Of a stretch of DNA of 64,000 nucleotides, positions 8,598-16,563 are shown in pieces. The DNA lies in the NCBI GenBank assembly GCA_963764665.1, contig CAVXTL010000008.1, forward strand, positions 124,001 to 188,000. Direction: 5' to 3'. The translations under genes and the position numbers were made by a program. The notes beneath the pieces are model-generated. The model made no database searches. It saw only the letters and a program-made list of their open reading frames with translations, and was not told the DNA's origin. Position 1 is the first letter of the stretch, and every line of letters begins with the position of its first letter. The stretch is from JACVRW01 sp963764665 (GTDB taxonomy: Bacteria; Actinomycetota; Thermoleophilia; Solirubrobacterales; Thermoleophilaceae).

Positions 8598-9842
8598 TCA
8601 GGCCCCCAGCCCGAAGACCTCGCGCGCTCCGTGCAGCGCGTGCACGAGGCGGTCCACGTCGTCGCGCGAGTTGTAGAGGTGGAAGGAGGCGCGCGCGGTA
8701 GCTCCCACGCGGAGCACGCGCATGAGCGGCTGCGCGCAGTGGTGGCCGGCGCGAACGCACACGGCCTCGCGGTCGCACAGCTCCGCGATGTCGTGCGGGT
8801 GCATGCCCTCGATCGTGAAGGGCACCACACCGCCGCGCCTGTCCACGTTGGCCGGGCCGTAGAGAGTCAGCCCGTCGATCTCCGGCAGGCGCTCGAGGGC
8901 GTACGCGGTGAGGTCGCGCTCGTGCGCGCGCACGTTCTCCATCCCTGCGGCCGACAGGTAGTCCACGGCGGCCCCGAGACCGACCGCCTCGGCGATCGCG
9001 TTGGTGCCGGCCTCGAACTTCCAGGGCAGCTCGTTCCAGGTGGAGTGGTCGCGCTCGACACGGGAGATCATGTGGCCGCCGCCCAGGAACGGGCGCATCT
9101 CCTTGAGGAGATCGCGGCGCCCGTGCAGCATGCCCACGGTGGGGCCGAGCGCCTTGTGGCCGGTCCAGGCGTAGAAGTCGGCGTCGATCGCGCGCAGGTC
9201 CACCGGCATCTGCGGCACGGCCTGGGCCCCGTCCACGAGCGTGAGCGCGCCCGCGGCACGGGCGCGCCGCGCGATCTCCTCGACGGGATTGATCGTGCCG
9301 AGCACGTTCGACACGTGGGCTACGGCCACCAGCTTCACGCGGCCCTCGGCGAGCACGGAGTCGAGCTCGTCGAGCGACAGCTCGCCGCCCTCCGGCACCG
9401 AGAGGTAGCGCAGCCGCGCCCCGGTCTCCTCGCAGAGCAGCTGCCACGGCACGATGTTCGAGTGGTGCTCCATCTCTGTGATGAGCACCTCGTCGCCGGG
9501 GCCCACGTTCCCGCGGCCCCACGCGTAGGCCACCAGGTTGATGGCCTCGGTGGCGTTACGGGTGAAGATCGAGCAGTCGGTGTCCCAGCCCACGAACGCC
9601 GCGATCCGCTCGCGAGCGCCCTCGAACAGCTCGGTGGCCTCGCGGCCGAGCTCGTACACGCCGCGGTGCACCGTGCCGTAGGAGTAGGAGTAGAACCGCT
9701 CCATGGCCTCGATCACCTGCCGCGGCTTCTGAGAGCTGGCGGCGGAGTCTAGGTAGACGAGCGAGTGCCCGTTGATCTCACGCTCGAGCACGGGGAAGTC
9801 CGCGCGCAGTCGAACGAGCGGGCTATCCGTGACCGCCCCCAT
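8598..9842 (-). CDS. sufS: Cysteine desulfurase SufS
   Basis: A 414-residue PLP enzyme releasing sulfur from cysteine for cluster assembly. The PLP Lys is K230 in WTGHKALGP and the persulfide Cys is C369 in RAGHHCAQP. The TEMEHHSN and NEIPWKFE-like segments are family marks. The ATG at 9842 overlaps the sufD stop as TGATG; this decides the start even though the frame stays open upstream. The RAGHHC loop is of the group II type that works with SufU, which is the next gene. Confidence 0.96.
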   Translation of the reverse strand: MGAVTDSPLVRLRADFPVLEREINGHSLVYLDSAASSQKPRQVIEAMERFYSYSYGTVHRGVYELGREATELFEGARERIAAFVGWDTDCSIFTRNATEAINLVAYAWGRGNVGPGDEVLITEMEHHSNIVPWQLLCEETGARLRYLSVPEGGELSLDELDSVLAEGRVKLVAVAHVSNVLGTINPVEEIARRARAAGALTLVDGAQAVPQMPVDLRAIDADFYAWTGHKALGPTVGMLHGRRDLLKEMRPFLGGGHMISRVERDHSTWNELPWKFEAGTNAIAEAVGLGAAVDYLSAAGMENVRAHERDLTAYALERLPEIDGLTLYGPANVDRRGGVVPFTIEGMHPHDIAELCDREAVCVRAGHHCAQPLMRVLRVGATARASFHLYNSRDDVDRLVHALHGAREVFGLGA

Positions 9843-11119
9843 CAGGCCGCCTCTGCCCGCTCTCCGATGAACTCGCGTACCTGCTCCTCGGCGCCCTTCA
9901 GCTTCTCGGCGATCCGGCGCCGGACGAGATCCTCGAGACCCGGGTCCTCGAGGCGCTGCACGACCTCCTCGAAGTAGCCCTCCACCAGCACGCGCACCGC
10001 TTCCGCGCGCGACAGGCCGCGGGTCATCATGTAGAAGATCTGCTCCTGGTCGAGCTCGCCGACGGTGCCTCCGTGGGAGGCCTTGACGTTGTCGGTCTCC
10101 ACGATCAGCGAGGGGATCGCGTCGCCCTTGGCCTTGGGCGAGAGCAGCATCTGGTGGGTCTGGAGATAGGTGTCCGTCTCCTGCGCGCCCGGCAGGATGT
10201 GGATCAGTCCCTCGTACGAGGCGCGTGAGCTCCCGGTCAATGCTCCCTTCCACACAGTGTCCCCGGTGGTGTGGCCGGCCTCGTGCCTGTCCGTGGTGAA
10301 CAGGTCGAGGTGCTCGTCGCGCTCGGTGAAGTACATGCCGGTGTGGCGCATGTCCGATCCCTGCTCGGCGGTCACGATGTCGAGCGTCTGCTTGGTCAGG
10401 CGCCCACCGAGGTGGATCGGCACCCACTTGACGCGCGCGTCGCGACCGATCGCAACGCGGCGCACCGACAGGTCGTGCACCTCGCCCGTGCCCCAGTCCT
10501 GGTAGTGGGCCAGGTTCACCTGGGCGCCCGGCTGCGCGTACAGCTCGAAGGCCCCGGCGTGCAGCGCCTGGCCCTCGAAGTCCGGGGCGAGGAAGTACTC
10601 GCGGATCTTGCACTCGGCGTTCTCGCCGACGACCACGAGGGTGTGCGCCCACTGCACGGTGCCGGGCTCGTCGATCAACCAGACCGCCTGGATCGGCTTC
10701 TCGATCTGGACGTTCGGCGGCACGTGCACGAACACGCCGCCGGTCCAGAACGCGGCGTTGCCGGCGGGGAACTTGCCCTCGTCGTGCGGCAGCCGCTTGG
10801 CGAACCACTCCTGGACCAGGTCGGGGTGCTCCTCCACGGCCTGCTCGAGCGGCATCACGATGATGCGGTCGTCGCTCACGTCCGTGTGCACGACGCTGGC
10901 GCCGCGCTGGACGATCAGAGCCGCGTGGTCCTCGCTGCCGAGGTGCTCGTTCACGACTGCCGAGTCGTAGTCCTCGTAGCGGCGCGGGTCGAGCGCGTCC
11001 ACGTCGAGGTTCCGGAGGCTGGTGGTCCAGAAGCCGGAGCGGCGCCAGGTGGGCACCTCCTCGGCCTCGTATGCCGCCAGGGCGGCCTTCCGTCTGTCCT
11101 CCACGAAGCTAGGAGGCAC
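9842..11119 (-). CDS. sufD: Fe-S cluster assembly protein SufD
   Basis: A 425-residue SUFBD-fold partner of SufB and SufC. The C-terminal half keeps the family hallmarks KASHGGTVGELDQEQIFYMMTRGLSRAEA in two stretches, including the conserved His, followed by the usual short acidic helix. The start at 11119 overlaps the end of sufC by 11 nt. It is about 40 residues shorter than SufB and lacks the SufB N-terminal extension, as expected. Within the operon it sits between sufC and sufS. Confidence 0.95.
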   Translation of the reverse strand: MPPSFVEDRRKAALAAYEAEEVPTWRRSGFWTTSLRNLDVDALDPRRYEDYDSAVVNEHLGSEDHAALIVQRGASVVHTDVSDDRIIVMPLEQAVEEHPDLVQEWFAKRLPHDEGKFPAGNAAFWTGGVFVHVPPNVQIEKPIQAVWLIDEPGTVQWAHTLVVVGENAECKIREYFLAPDFEGQALHAGAFELYAQPGAQVNLAHYQDWGTGEVHDLSVRRVAIGRDARVKWVPIHLGGRLTKQTLDIVTAEQGSDMRHTGMYFTERDEHLDLFTTDRHEAGHTTGDTVWKGALTGSSRASYEGLIHILPGAQETDTYLQTHQMLLSPKAKGDAIPSLIVETDNVKASHGGTVGELDQEQIFYMMTRGLSRAEAVRVLVEGYFEEVVQRLEDPGLEDLVRRRIAEKLKGAEEQVREFIGERAEAA

Positions 11120-11861
11120 TCGCGGCCACCTCCTCCTTGACCCACTCGTAGCCCTTGTCCTCGAGCTGGTCGGCCAGCTCCGGGCCGCCCTCCCGGACGA
11201 TCCGGCCGTCGAGCATGATGTGCACGAAGTCGGGCCGCACGTAGCTCAGGATGCGGGTGTAGTGGGTGATGATCAGGAACCCGCGCGCGTCGTCGCGCAG
11301 CGCGTTCACGCCGTCGGAGACGATCCGCAGCGCGTCGATGTCGAGCCCTGAGTCGGTCTCGTCGAGCACCGCGAAGTCCGGAGCGAGCATCGCGAGCTGG
11401 AGGATCTCCGCGCGCTTCTTCTCGCCGCCGGAGAACCCCTCGTTGAGGTAGCGGCTCGTGAAGGCGCGGTCGATCTTCAGGAGCTCCATGTTCTTGCCCA
11501 GCACCTGGCCGAACTCCTTGACCTTGATCGGCTCCTCGCGCCGCGCGTTCACCGCCATGCGCAGGAAGTTGGCCACCGATACGCCGGGGATCGTGGCCGG
11601 GTACTGGAAGGCCATGAACAGGCCCGCGCGGGCGCGCTCGTCCGGATCGGCCTCGGTGAGGTCCTCGCCGTCGAGGAGGATCTTGCCCTCGGTGACCTCG
11701 TAGTTGGGGTTGCCCATCAGCGTGTTCGCGAGGGTGGACTTGCCGGACCCGTTCGGGCCCATCAGGGCGTGGGTCTCGCCCTTCTTCACGGTCAGGTTCA
11801 CGCCGTGGAGGATCTCTCGCTCCTCGATGCGCACATGCAGGTTCTGGATCTCCAGCTTCAT
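11109..11861 (-). CDS. sufC: Fe-S assembly ATPase SufC
   Basis: A 250-residue ABC-type ATPase that remodels the SufBD scaffold. Walker A GPNGSGKST is at residues 35-43, the signature is FSGGEKKRAEI and Walker B runs FAVLDETDSGLD, both as in SufC proteins. The ATG at 11861 overlaps the Rrf2 regulator stop by 4 nt. It is a soluble subunit with no membrane segment. The regulator's promoter drives it. Confidence 0.97.
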   Translation of the reverse strand: MKLEIQNLHVRIEEREILHGVNLTVKKGETHALMGPNGSGKSTLANTLMGNPNYEVTEGKILLDGEDLTEADPDERARAGLFMAFQYPATIPGVSVANFLRMAVNARREEPIKVKEFGQVLGKNMELLKIDRAFTSRYLNEGFSGGEKKRAEILQLAMLAPDFAVLDETDSGLDIDALRIVSDGVNALRDDARGFLIITHYTRILSYVRPDFVHIMLDGRIVREGGPELADQLEDKGYEWVKEEVAASAS

Positions 11862-12322
11862 ACGGTCAACTTCTCCTTGGGCTCCTTCGAGAACGGGTGG
11901 ACCAGGTCATCCAGGGTCATGTCGTTCAGCGTGCGAACGATCGAACCCTGGACCCGGGTCCAGAGCAGTTTTGTGGGGCAGGGACTCTCGCCCTCGCGCG
12001 AGCAGACGAGCGCTCCGTCGGCGTCGGCGGTGATGCATTCGATCGGGGCGATCTCGCCCTCCAGCGCCTGCACCACCTCGGCCATCGTGATCTCCGCAGC
12101 CGGCCGAGAGAGCGAGTAGCCGCCGCGGGCGCCGCGCCGGGACTCCACGAGCTCCGCGCGCCGCAGCCGCTGCACCAGGTGCTCGAGATACGCCAGCGGA
12201 AGCCCCTCGGCGTCGGCGATGGAGCCGAGCGAGATCGGCGCCGGGTCGGCGGCCGCGCCGCCCTCCCGCGCGAGGTGCACCATGACGCGCACGCCGTACT
12301 CGGCTTTTGTGGAGAACATCAT
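11858..12322 (-). CDS. Rrf2-family Fe-S-responsive regulator of the suf operon
   Basis: A 154-residue Rrf2/IscR-type repressor. The winged helix occupies residues 1-80 (MMFSTKAEYGVRVMVHLA opening; RGARGGYSLSRP wing). Three cysteines at 96, 107 and 115 are placed where IscR-like proteins ligate a cluster, though the spacing differs from E. coli IscR. It is the first gene of the suf operon, so autoregulation through the palindrome at 12,332 is expected. ATGs at 12322 and 12319 are both possible starts. It could be called SufR/IscR functionally; the ligand is inferred from the Cys pattern. Confidence 0.9.
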   Translation of the reverse strand: MMFSTKAEYGVRVMVHLAREGGAAADPAPISLGSIADAEGLPLAYLEHLVQRLRRAELVESRRGARGGYSLSRPAAEITMAEVVQALEGEIAPIECITADADGALVCSREGESPCPTKLLWTRVQGSIVRTLNDMTLDDLVHPFSKEPKEKLTV

Positions 12323-12331
12323 CTTGGAATA

Positions 12332-12348
12332 CCTACCTCGGAGGTAGG
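12332..12348. promoter_or_regulatory. Palindromic operator of the suf operon (Rrf2 site)
   Basis: CCTACCTC and GAGGTAGG flank a single central base, giving a 17-bp palindrome within a wider ATACCT...AGGATA context that resembles IscR type-1 sites. It lies 9 nt upstream of the first Rrf2 ATG, so it overlaps the promoter or transcription start. No copy of it is visible in front of the detached sufB. Confidence 0.75.
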
Positions 12349-12367
12349 ATACGCGGTCGCTGCCCGG

Positions 12368-12976
12368 CTACTCGGACGTTTCCCTTTCGAGGATCCGCAG
12401 GTCGTGCGCCAGCCCCTCCGGGGTGGCCGCGAACCCGGGGAAGCCGACCCGCTGGTAGCCGCGGGCGTCGACGAGCGTGAAGCGTGCCTGGTGCTCCTGG
12501 GTCACGGACTGCGCGGCGATGTGGAAGCCGTTCCAGACCGGTCGCAGCTCCTGGCGGGAGCCGAGCACGAAGTCGATCCGGCCGAGCGCGCGCTGCTCGG
12601 AGAGGAAGGCCCGGGCGCTGGCCTCGGTGTCGTTGGGCGGATCCACCGACACGGCGATCGCCGGCACGTCGTGGCCGAGCTGGTCGAGCGCCCCGCGCAC
12701 CGTCTGGGCCTGTGCGGGGCAGCTGTCCTCGCAGTTGGTGTAGAGGAACGTGACCACCACCGGCTTCCCGCGCAGCGAGCGCATCGAGATCGGCTCGCCG
12801 TCCTGGTTGCGCAGGTCGAAGTCGGGGGCCTTCAATCCGCTGGGCATAACTGCGCCCTCGAACGCACTGCCCCCGCCGGAGGGCTCCTCGTCGCTCGAGC
12901 CGCTGGCCGCGAGCACGGTGGCCCCGAGGGCAAAAACGGCCACCAGCACGAGCGCGATCGCTACGCGGGGATTCAC
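12368..12976 (-). CDS. SCO1/SenC family thioredoxin-fold protein
   Basis: A 202-residue membrane-anchored or secreted protein (hydrophobic segment about 5-24). The copper/redox motif CEDSC (Cys82, Cys86) in FLYTNCEDSCP and the distant His162 in QEHQARF are the classical SCO ligands. SCO proteins deliver copper to cytochrome c oxidase or reduce its Cu(A) cysteines outside the membrane. No oxidase gene is nearby. It ends next to the suf promoter, with 20 bp separating its stop from the operator. Confidence 0.88.
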   Translation of the reverse strand: MNPRVAIALVLVAVFALGATVLAASGSSDEEPSGGGSAFEGAVMPSGLKAPDFDLRNQDGEPISMRSLRGKPVVVTFLYTNCEDSCPAQAQTVRGALDQLGHDVPAIAVSVDPPNDTEASARAFLSEQRALGRIDFVLGSRQELRPVWNGFHIAAQSVTQEHQARFTLVDARGYQRVGFPGFAATPEGLAHDLRILERETSE

Positions 12977-12991
12977 CCGAGCGAGGGTAGT

Positions 12992-13471
12992 TCAGAGCTC
13001 CAGCACGTAGCGCTCCATCTGGATCGGGCGGCCCCAGGGGGAGCGCTCGCCCGAGCTCACCCGCACGAAGCCGGCGGCGCGGTACATCTTCGCCGCCACC
13101 GTGAGCTCGCTGAAGGTCGTGAGCTCGATGCGCTCGTAACCGGCCTCGCGCGCGCGTGCGAGAGCCGCGTCCACGAGGCTCCGGCCGAGCCCGAGCCCGC
13201 GCGCCTCCGCACGCAGCACGAAGTGGCCGAGCCGGCCGAGGCCGTGGCCCTGGTCGGCCAGCGTGATCGAGCCCACGGGCTCGCTGCCGTTCTCCGCGAT
13301 CCAGAGCCCCTCGCCCGGGCCCGGCCAGCCCCTGAGCGTCAGCTCGACGAGGCGCGCGGCCACCGAGGCCTCGAAGCGGCGGTCGAGCTCGTACTCGGCC
13401 GCGTACACGAGGCCGTGCAGGCGCGTGACCGCGCCGATGTCGCCGGGCTCTGGACCGGAGCGGATGCGCAC
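12992..13471 (-). CDS. GNAT family N-acetyltransferase
   Basis: A 159-residue single-domain acetyltransferase. The acetyl-CoA loop is present as RAEARGLGLGRSLVDAALA (Q/RxxGxG/A type), followed by the AAKMYRAAGFVRV signature of motif B. The acceptor cannot be predicted. It ends 15 nt before the SCO gene and lies 16 nt after the response regulator stop on the same strand, so it may be read from that transcript. Confidence 0.85.
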   Translation of the reverse strand: MRIRSGPEPGDIGAVTRLHGLVYAAEYELDRRFEASVAARLVELTLRGWPGPGEGLWIAENGSEPVGSITLADQGHGLGRLGHFVLRAEARGLGLGRSLVDAALARAREAGYERIELTTFSELTVAAKMYRAAGFVRVSSGERSPWGRPIQMERYVLEL

Positions 13472-13487
13472 GCGGGCAGACTAGGGG

Positions 13488-14123
13488 CTAGGGCTCGACC
13501 AGGCCGCGGCGGACGGCGTATCGCGCCAGCTCCACGCGGTCGCGCATGCCGAGCTTCGAGAGCACGTTGGCGCGGTGCGACTCCACCGTCTTCTCGGACA
13601 CCCTGAGGGTCTCGGCGATCTGGCGGTTCGTGAACGCCTCGGCGATCAGCTTGACCACCTCGAGCTCCCGCGGCGTGAGCGAGTCGTCGAGATCCGGCCG
13701 CGCGCCCGCGCGCCACTCCTCCATCAGCGTCCGCTGTGCCTCGCTCGAGAGGAACGTCCTGCCGGCCGCCACCGTGCGGAGCGCCTCGATCAGGTCGGTG
13801 TCGGCGGCGCGCTTGAGCACGTACCCGGCCGCGCCGGCGTCGAGGCCCTCCACGAAGTAGTGCGCGTCGTCGTGCATGGACAGGAGAAGGACGCGCGTGT
13901 CGGGCGCATGCGAGCGGATTTCGCGTGCTGCCTGAAGGCCGGTCATGCGAGGCATCGAGACGTCGAGAACGGCCACGTCCGGGTGCTCCGCCTGAGTGGA
14001 TTCGAGGGCGCTCACGCCGTCGGTGGCCTCGGCCACCACCTCCATGTCCGTCTGGCGGTCGATCAGCAGGCGCAGCCCGGAGCGGACGATGCCGTGGTCG
14101 TCGGCGATCAGGACGCGGATCAT
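13488..14123 (-). CDS. NarL/LuxR-type response regulator
   Basis: A 211-residue DNA-binding response regulator. The receiver domain (1-120) has acidic residues D8-D9, phospho-acceptor D54 in AVLDVSMP and the conserved Lys in GYVLKRA. A LuxR helix-turn-helix begins with LTPRELEVVKLIAE and ends with VSEKTVESHRANVLSKLG. It follows the sensor kinase with a 4-nt overlap and forms a two-component system with it. The signal and target genes are unknown. Confidence 0.95.
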   Translation of the reverse strand: MIRVLIADDHGIVRSGLRLLIDRQTDMEVVAEATDGVSALESTQAEHPDVAVLDVSMPRMTGLQAAREIRSHAPDTRVLLLSMHDDAHYFVEGLDAGAAGYVLKRAADTDLIEALRTVAAGRTFLSSEAQRTLMEEWRAGARPDLDDSLTPRELEVVKLIAEAFTNRQIAETLRVSEKTVESHRANVLSKLGMRDRVELARYAVRRGLVEP

Positions 14124-15124
14124 CGGAGCCTCAGTGTCACCGAGGTACCGCCGTTGGGCGCGGAGCGCACGTCCAGCTCCCCGCCCACGAGCCGCGCCCG
14201 CTCGGCCATGCCGCGCAGGCCCAGTCCCTGGGAAGCGGGATCGCCGGTGCGTGTGGCGCGACCGGGGTCGAAGCCGCCGCCGTCGTCGCGGACGCGCAGC
14301 TCGGTGCGGTCCCGGGCCACCTCCAGCTCCACCTCGACGACAGTGGCTCCGGCGTGGCGCTCGGCGTTGGTGAGGGCCTCCTGGGCCACGCGGTACACGG
14401 CGGTCTGGGCGTCCTCGCCGAGCGACTCCACGTCACCCTGGGCCTGCATCCGCACCTCCACGCCGGTGCGGGCCGCGAAGCGCTTGAGCTGCGCGTCGAT
14501 CGCGGGGACGAGCCCGTGGTCGTCGAGCGCGGAGGGGCGCAGCTGGCGCGCGAGGTTGAGCAGCTCGTCCATGGCCTGGTTCACGAGCCGCTTGAGCTCG
14601 CCCACCTCCTGCGCGTGCTCGGGCGGGGACTCCTGGGCCAGCGCCTCCAGGCGCAGCAGGATCGCCGTGAGCGCCTGGTTCACCTCGTCGTGGAGGTCGC
14701 GGGCGAGGCGCCGGCGCTCCTCCTCCTGCGCGCGCATCACGAGCTGGCCCGAGCGGCGGCGCTCCTGCTCCACGCGCTCGAGCAGCCGCCTGAAGGACTC
14801 GGCCAGCCGGCCGATCTCCTCGGCCGGCCGCTCCGAGGTGAGGTCGAGGGCGCCAGGAGCCGCCGGATCCACCTGCTCGATGCGCTCGATGAGGCGCTCG
14901 AGCGGGCGAAAGCGCCGCTGGAGCATCCACATGTTCACGCAGAGGGTGAGCATGATCGCCAGCGCCAGCACGAGGAACTGCCAGCGCTCCTGTGCCACCT
15001 GAAGGTCGAGCCCGGCCACGAGGCTCGCGGCCAGCAGGGTGAGCGCCACGAGAAGGACATTGGCGGCCACGACCTGGCCGATCAGCGAATCGTCGCGGCG
15101 AGTCATTCTCGGTCTGCCTGTCAA
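14120..15124 (-). CDS. Sensor histidine kinase, NarX/DegS (HisKA_3) type
   Basis: A 334-residue kinase with two membrane helices close together (about 17-40 and 48-68) and almost no loop between them, so sensing is probably within or at the membrane. A HAMP-like region (about 70-125) is followed by the dimerisation helix with phospho-acceptor His145 in ARDLHDEVNQALTAIL. The ATPase domain shows ALTNAERHA and DDGGGFDP with GLGLRGMAERA. It is the first gene of the pair; a second ATG six codons inside could also start it. Confidence 0.94.
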   Translation of the reverse strand: MTGRPRMTRRDDSLIGQVVAANVLLVALTLLAASLVAGLDLQVAQERWQFLVLALAIMLTLCVNMWMLQRRFRPLERLIERIEQVDPAAPGALDLTSERPAEEIGRLAESFRRLLERVEQERRRSGQLVMRAQEEERRRLARDLHDEVNQALTAILLRLEALAQESPPEHAQEVGELKRLVNQAMDELLNLARQLRPSALDDHGLVPAIDAQLKRFAARTGVEVRMQAQGDVESLGEDAQTAVYRVAQEALTNAERHAGATVVEVELEVARDRTELRVRDDGGGFDPGRATRTGDPASQGLGLRGMAERARLVGGELDVRSAPNGGTSVTLRLR

Positions 15125-15146
15125 TCGGAATCCCCCGCTAGCGGAT

Positions 15147-15168
15147 ATATGGGGTCACCACCCCATAT
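15147..15168. promoter_or_regulatory. 9-bp perfect inverted repeat upstream of the kinase gene
   Basis: ATATGGGGT (15147-15155) and ACCCCATAT (15160-15168) are exact reverse complements around CACC. It sits 23 nt upstream of the kinase start, so it may be an operator or a 5' hairpin of that transcript. It also marks the left border of the structured RNA candidate on the other strand. Confidence 0.55.
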
Positions 15169-15297
15169 CGGCAGAGGCGTGCACAGACGAGAATCCTGGA
15201 GAGGCTTGGTGGCGAGGGACTCGCCGCAGGGCTTCCGCAAAGAAGATTGGTCTGGGTCTTCCACCGGGGCGCCTTCGGGCGCCCCGGTAGCTTTTTG
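15169..15297 (+). ncRNA. Candidate structured RNA (sRNA or leader) ending in a terminator
   Basis: No gene on this strand precedes the strong terminator at 15,264, yet the 95 nt before it can fold: CAGAC (15182-15186) with GTCTG (about 15251-15255), AATC with GATT just inside, and an apical GGCGAG/CTCGCC hairpin around GGA. It lies about 50-80 nt upstream of moeZ, whose own -10 is downstream of the terminator. It could be an independent sRNA or an attenuator/riboswitch. It does not match glycine, SAM, c-di-GMP or guanidine aptamers by eye. Confidence 0.4.
15264..15297 (+). terminator. Intrinsic terminator with TTCG tetraloop
   Basis: ACCGGGGCGCC and GGCGCCCCGGT form a perfect 11-bp GC-rich stem around TTCG, followed by AGCTTTTT. 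The T-run is only on the plus-strand side, so it stops plus-strand transcription before moeZ. It is the clearest rho-independent terminator in the window. Confidence 0.88.
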
Positions 15298-15324
15298 GGG
15301 CATGTGCGTGCCGGCCCGGGGGCG

Positions 15325-15339
15325 CTACACTTTCTGAAG
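15325..15339 (+). promoter_or_regulatory. Promoter element shared with cysM
   Basis: CTACACTTTCTGAAG contains a -10 like TACACT (15326-15331), exactly 10 nt before an ATG at 15342. The identical 15-mer stands before cysM (18,441-18,455) with the same 10-nt distance. The spacing suggests transcription starts at or just before the ATG, giving a leaderless mRNA. Shared sequence suggests common control of moeZ and cysM. Confidence 0.65.
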
Positions 15340-15341
15340 TA

Positions 15342-15371
15342 ATGGAAACCCGACCGACTTATGGGGGTTAG
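15342..15371 (+). CDS. Nine-codon upstream ORF coupled to moeZ
   Basis: ATG at 15342, 10 nt after the -10 hexamer, opens a frame encoding METRPTYGG and stopping at TAG 15369-15371. The stop overlaps the TTAGGA ribosome-binding site of moeZ and is 7 nt before its ATG at 15379. This arrangement fits a leaderless leader peptide translationally coupled to moeZ. It has no Cys codons, so a cysteine-sensing stall peptide is not supported. Confidence 0.4.
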   Translation: METRPTYGG

Positions 15372-15378
15372 GACCGAG

Positions 15379-16563
15379 ATGGCCAGCGGCGCGGATCTGA
15401 TCCGCAAGGCGAAGGAAGAGATCAGCGAGGTCGATCCGCGCGAGGTCCACGATCTCTCGCAGAACGGCAACGGCGCGGTGATCGTCGACGTTCGCGAGCA
15501 GCACGAGTTCGAGGAGGCCCACATCCCCGGTGCCAAGCACGTGCCGCGCGGGCATCTCGAGTCACGCATCGAAGGCGCCGCCCCGGACCGCTCCTCGCAC
15601 GTGGTCCTCTACTGCGCCTCGGGCCAGCGCTCGGCGCTGGCCGCCCAGACGCTGCAGGACCTGCTCGGCTACGAGAACGTCGAGTCCATGCGCGGCGGCA
15701 TCACGCTCTGGAAGGACCGCGGCTACGACGTGGAGGTGCCGCGCTCGCTCACCGCCGAGCAGCGCGAGCGCTACTCGCGCCACCTCCTCGTGCCCGAGAT
15801 CGGGCTGGAGGGACAGCTCAAGCTGCTCGACGCGAAGGTGCTGCTGCTCGGCGCAGGCGGCCTCGGCTCGCCCGCCGCGCTCTACCTGGCCGCTGCGGGC
15901 GTCGGCACGCTCGGCATCGTGGACAACGACGTGGTCGACCTGTCCAACCTTCAGCGCCAGGTGGCCCACTCGAACGAGCGCGTGGGCATGCCCAAGGTCG
16001 ACTCCGCCGAGATCTCGATCCACGAGATCAATCCCGAGGTCAACGTCGAGAAGTACCCGGTACGCATCGACGCCTCGAACATCATGGAGATCATCGAGGG
16101 CTACGACGTGATCGTCGACGGCCTGGACAACTTCCCCACGCGTTACCTGTTGAACGACGCGTCGGTGAGGCTCCAGATCCCGGTGGTGTCCGCCTCGATC
16201 CTCGGTTTCGAGGGCCAGCTCTCGGTGTTCCACCCCTACGAGGGCCCGTGCTACCGCTGCCTCTATCCGACCCCGCCGCCCGCCGAGCTCGCCCCGAGCT
16301 GCGGCGCCGCCGGCGTGCTCGGCGTGCTGCCCGGCGTGATGGGGCTGCTCCAGTCGGTGGAGGTCATCAAGCTCGTGACCGGCGCCGGCGAGAGCCTGGC
16401 CGGCCGCCTGCTGCTCTACGACGCACTGGGGACCACGTTCACCGAGCTGAAGGTCCGGCGCGACCCCGACTGCCCGATCTGCTCACGCGACCCGGGCGAG
16501 ATCTCCGACGAGGAGATGGGCGTCTTTCCGGATTACGAATTGTTCTGCAGCGCCGCCGGCTAG
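15379..16563 (+). CDS. moeZ: Rhodanese-MoeB/ThiF fusion (MoeZ-like sulfurtransferase/adenylyltransferase)
   Basis: A 394-residue protein that adenylates the C-terminus of a ubiquitin-like carrier (CysO here) and loads sulfur on it. The rhodanese domain comes first (1-122) with active Cys79 in YCASGQRS; the E1-like domain follows with nucleotide loop GAGGLGS (158-164) and zinc pairs Cys291/294 and Cys365/368. Mycobacterial MoeZ has the opposite domain order. I chose ATG 15379, which has AGGA 5 nt upstream, over ATG 15361, which has none. cysO and cysM lie downstream, interrupted by an opposite-strand gene. Confidence 0.92.
   Translation: MASGADLIRKAKEEISEVDPREVHDLSQNGNGAVIVDVREQHEFEEAHIPGAKHVPRGHLESRIEGAAPDRSSHVVLYCASGQRSALAAQTLQDLLGYENVESMRGGITLWKDRGYDVEVPRSLTAEQRERYSRHLLVPEIGLEGQLKLLDAKVLLLGAGGLGSPAALYLAAAGVGTLGIVDNDVVDLSNLQRQVAHSNERVGMPKVDSAEISIHEINPEVNVEKYPVRIDASNIMEIIEGYDVIVDGLDNFPTRYLLNDASVRLQIPVVSASILGFEGQLSVFHPYEGPCYRCLYPTPPPAELAPSCGAAGVLGVLPGVMGLLQSVEVIKLVTGAGESLAGRLLLYDALGTTFTELKVRRDPDCPICSRDPGEISDEEMGVFPDYELFCSAAG

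Noticed and set aside
1253..12322. One continuous suf operon including sufB
   Set aside because: The futABC-GH20-thioredoxin-fold genes between sufU and sufB run on the opposite strand.
12000..13606. Long plus-strand frames opposite rrf2, SCO and GNAT genes
   Set aside because: No motifs, typical antisense composition; the minus-strand genes are convincing.
15169..15297. Glycine, guanidine or c-di-GMP riboswitch
   Set aside because: Short look-alike words (GGAGAG, CTTCCGC, CCGCAAAG) occur, but the paired blocks and their order do not match any of these aptamers.
15342..15371. Cysteine-rich attenuator peptide
   Set aside because: The leader METRPTYGG has no Cys codon, so cysteine starvation could not stall it directly.
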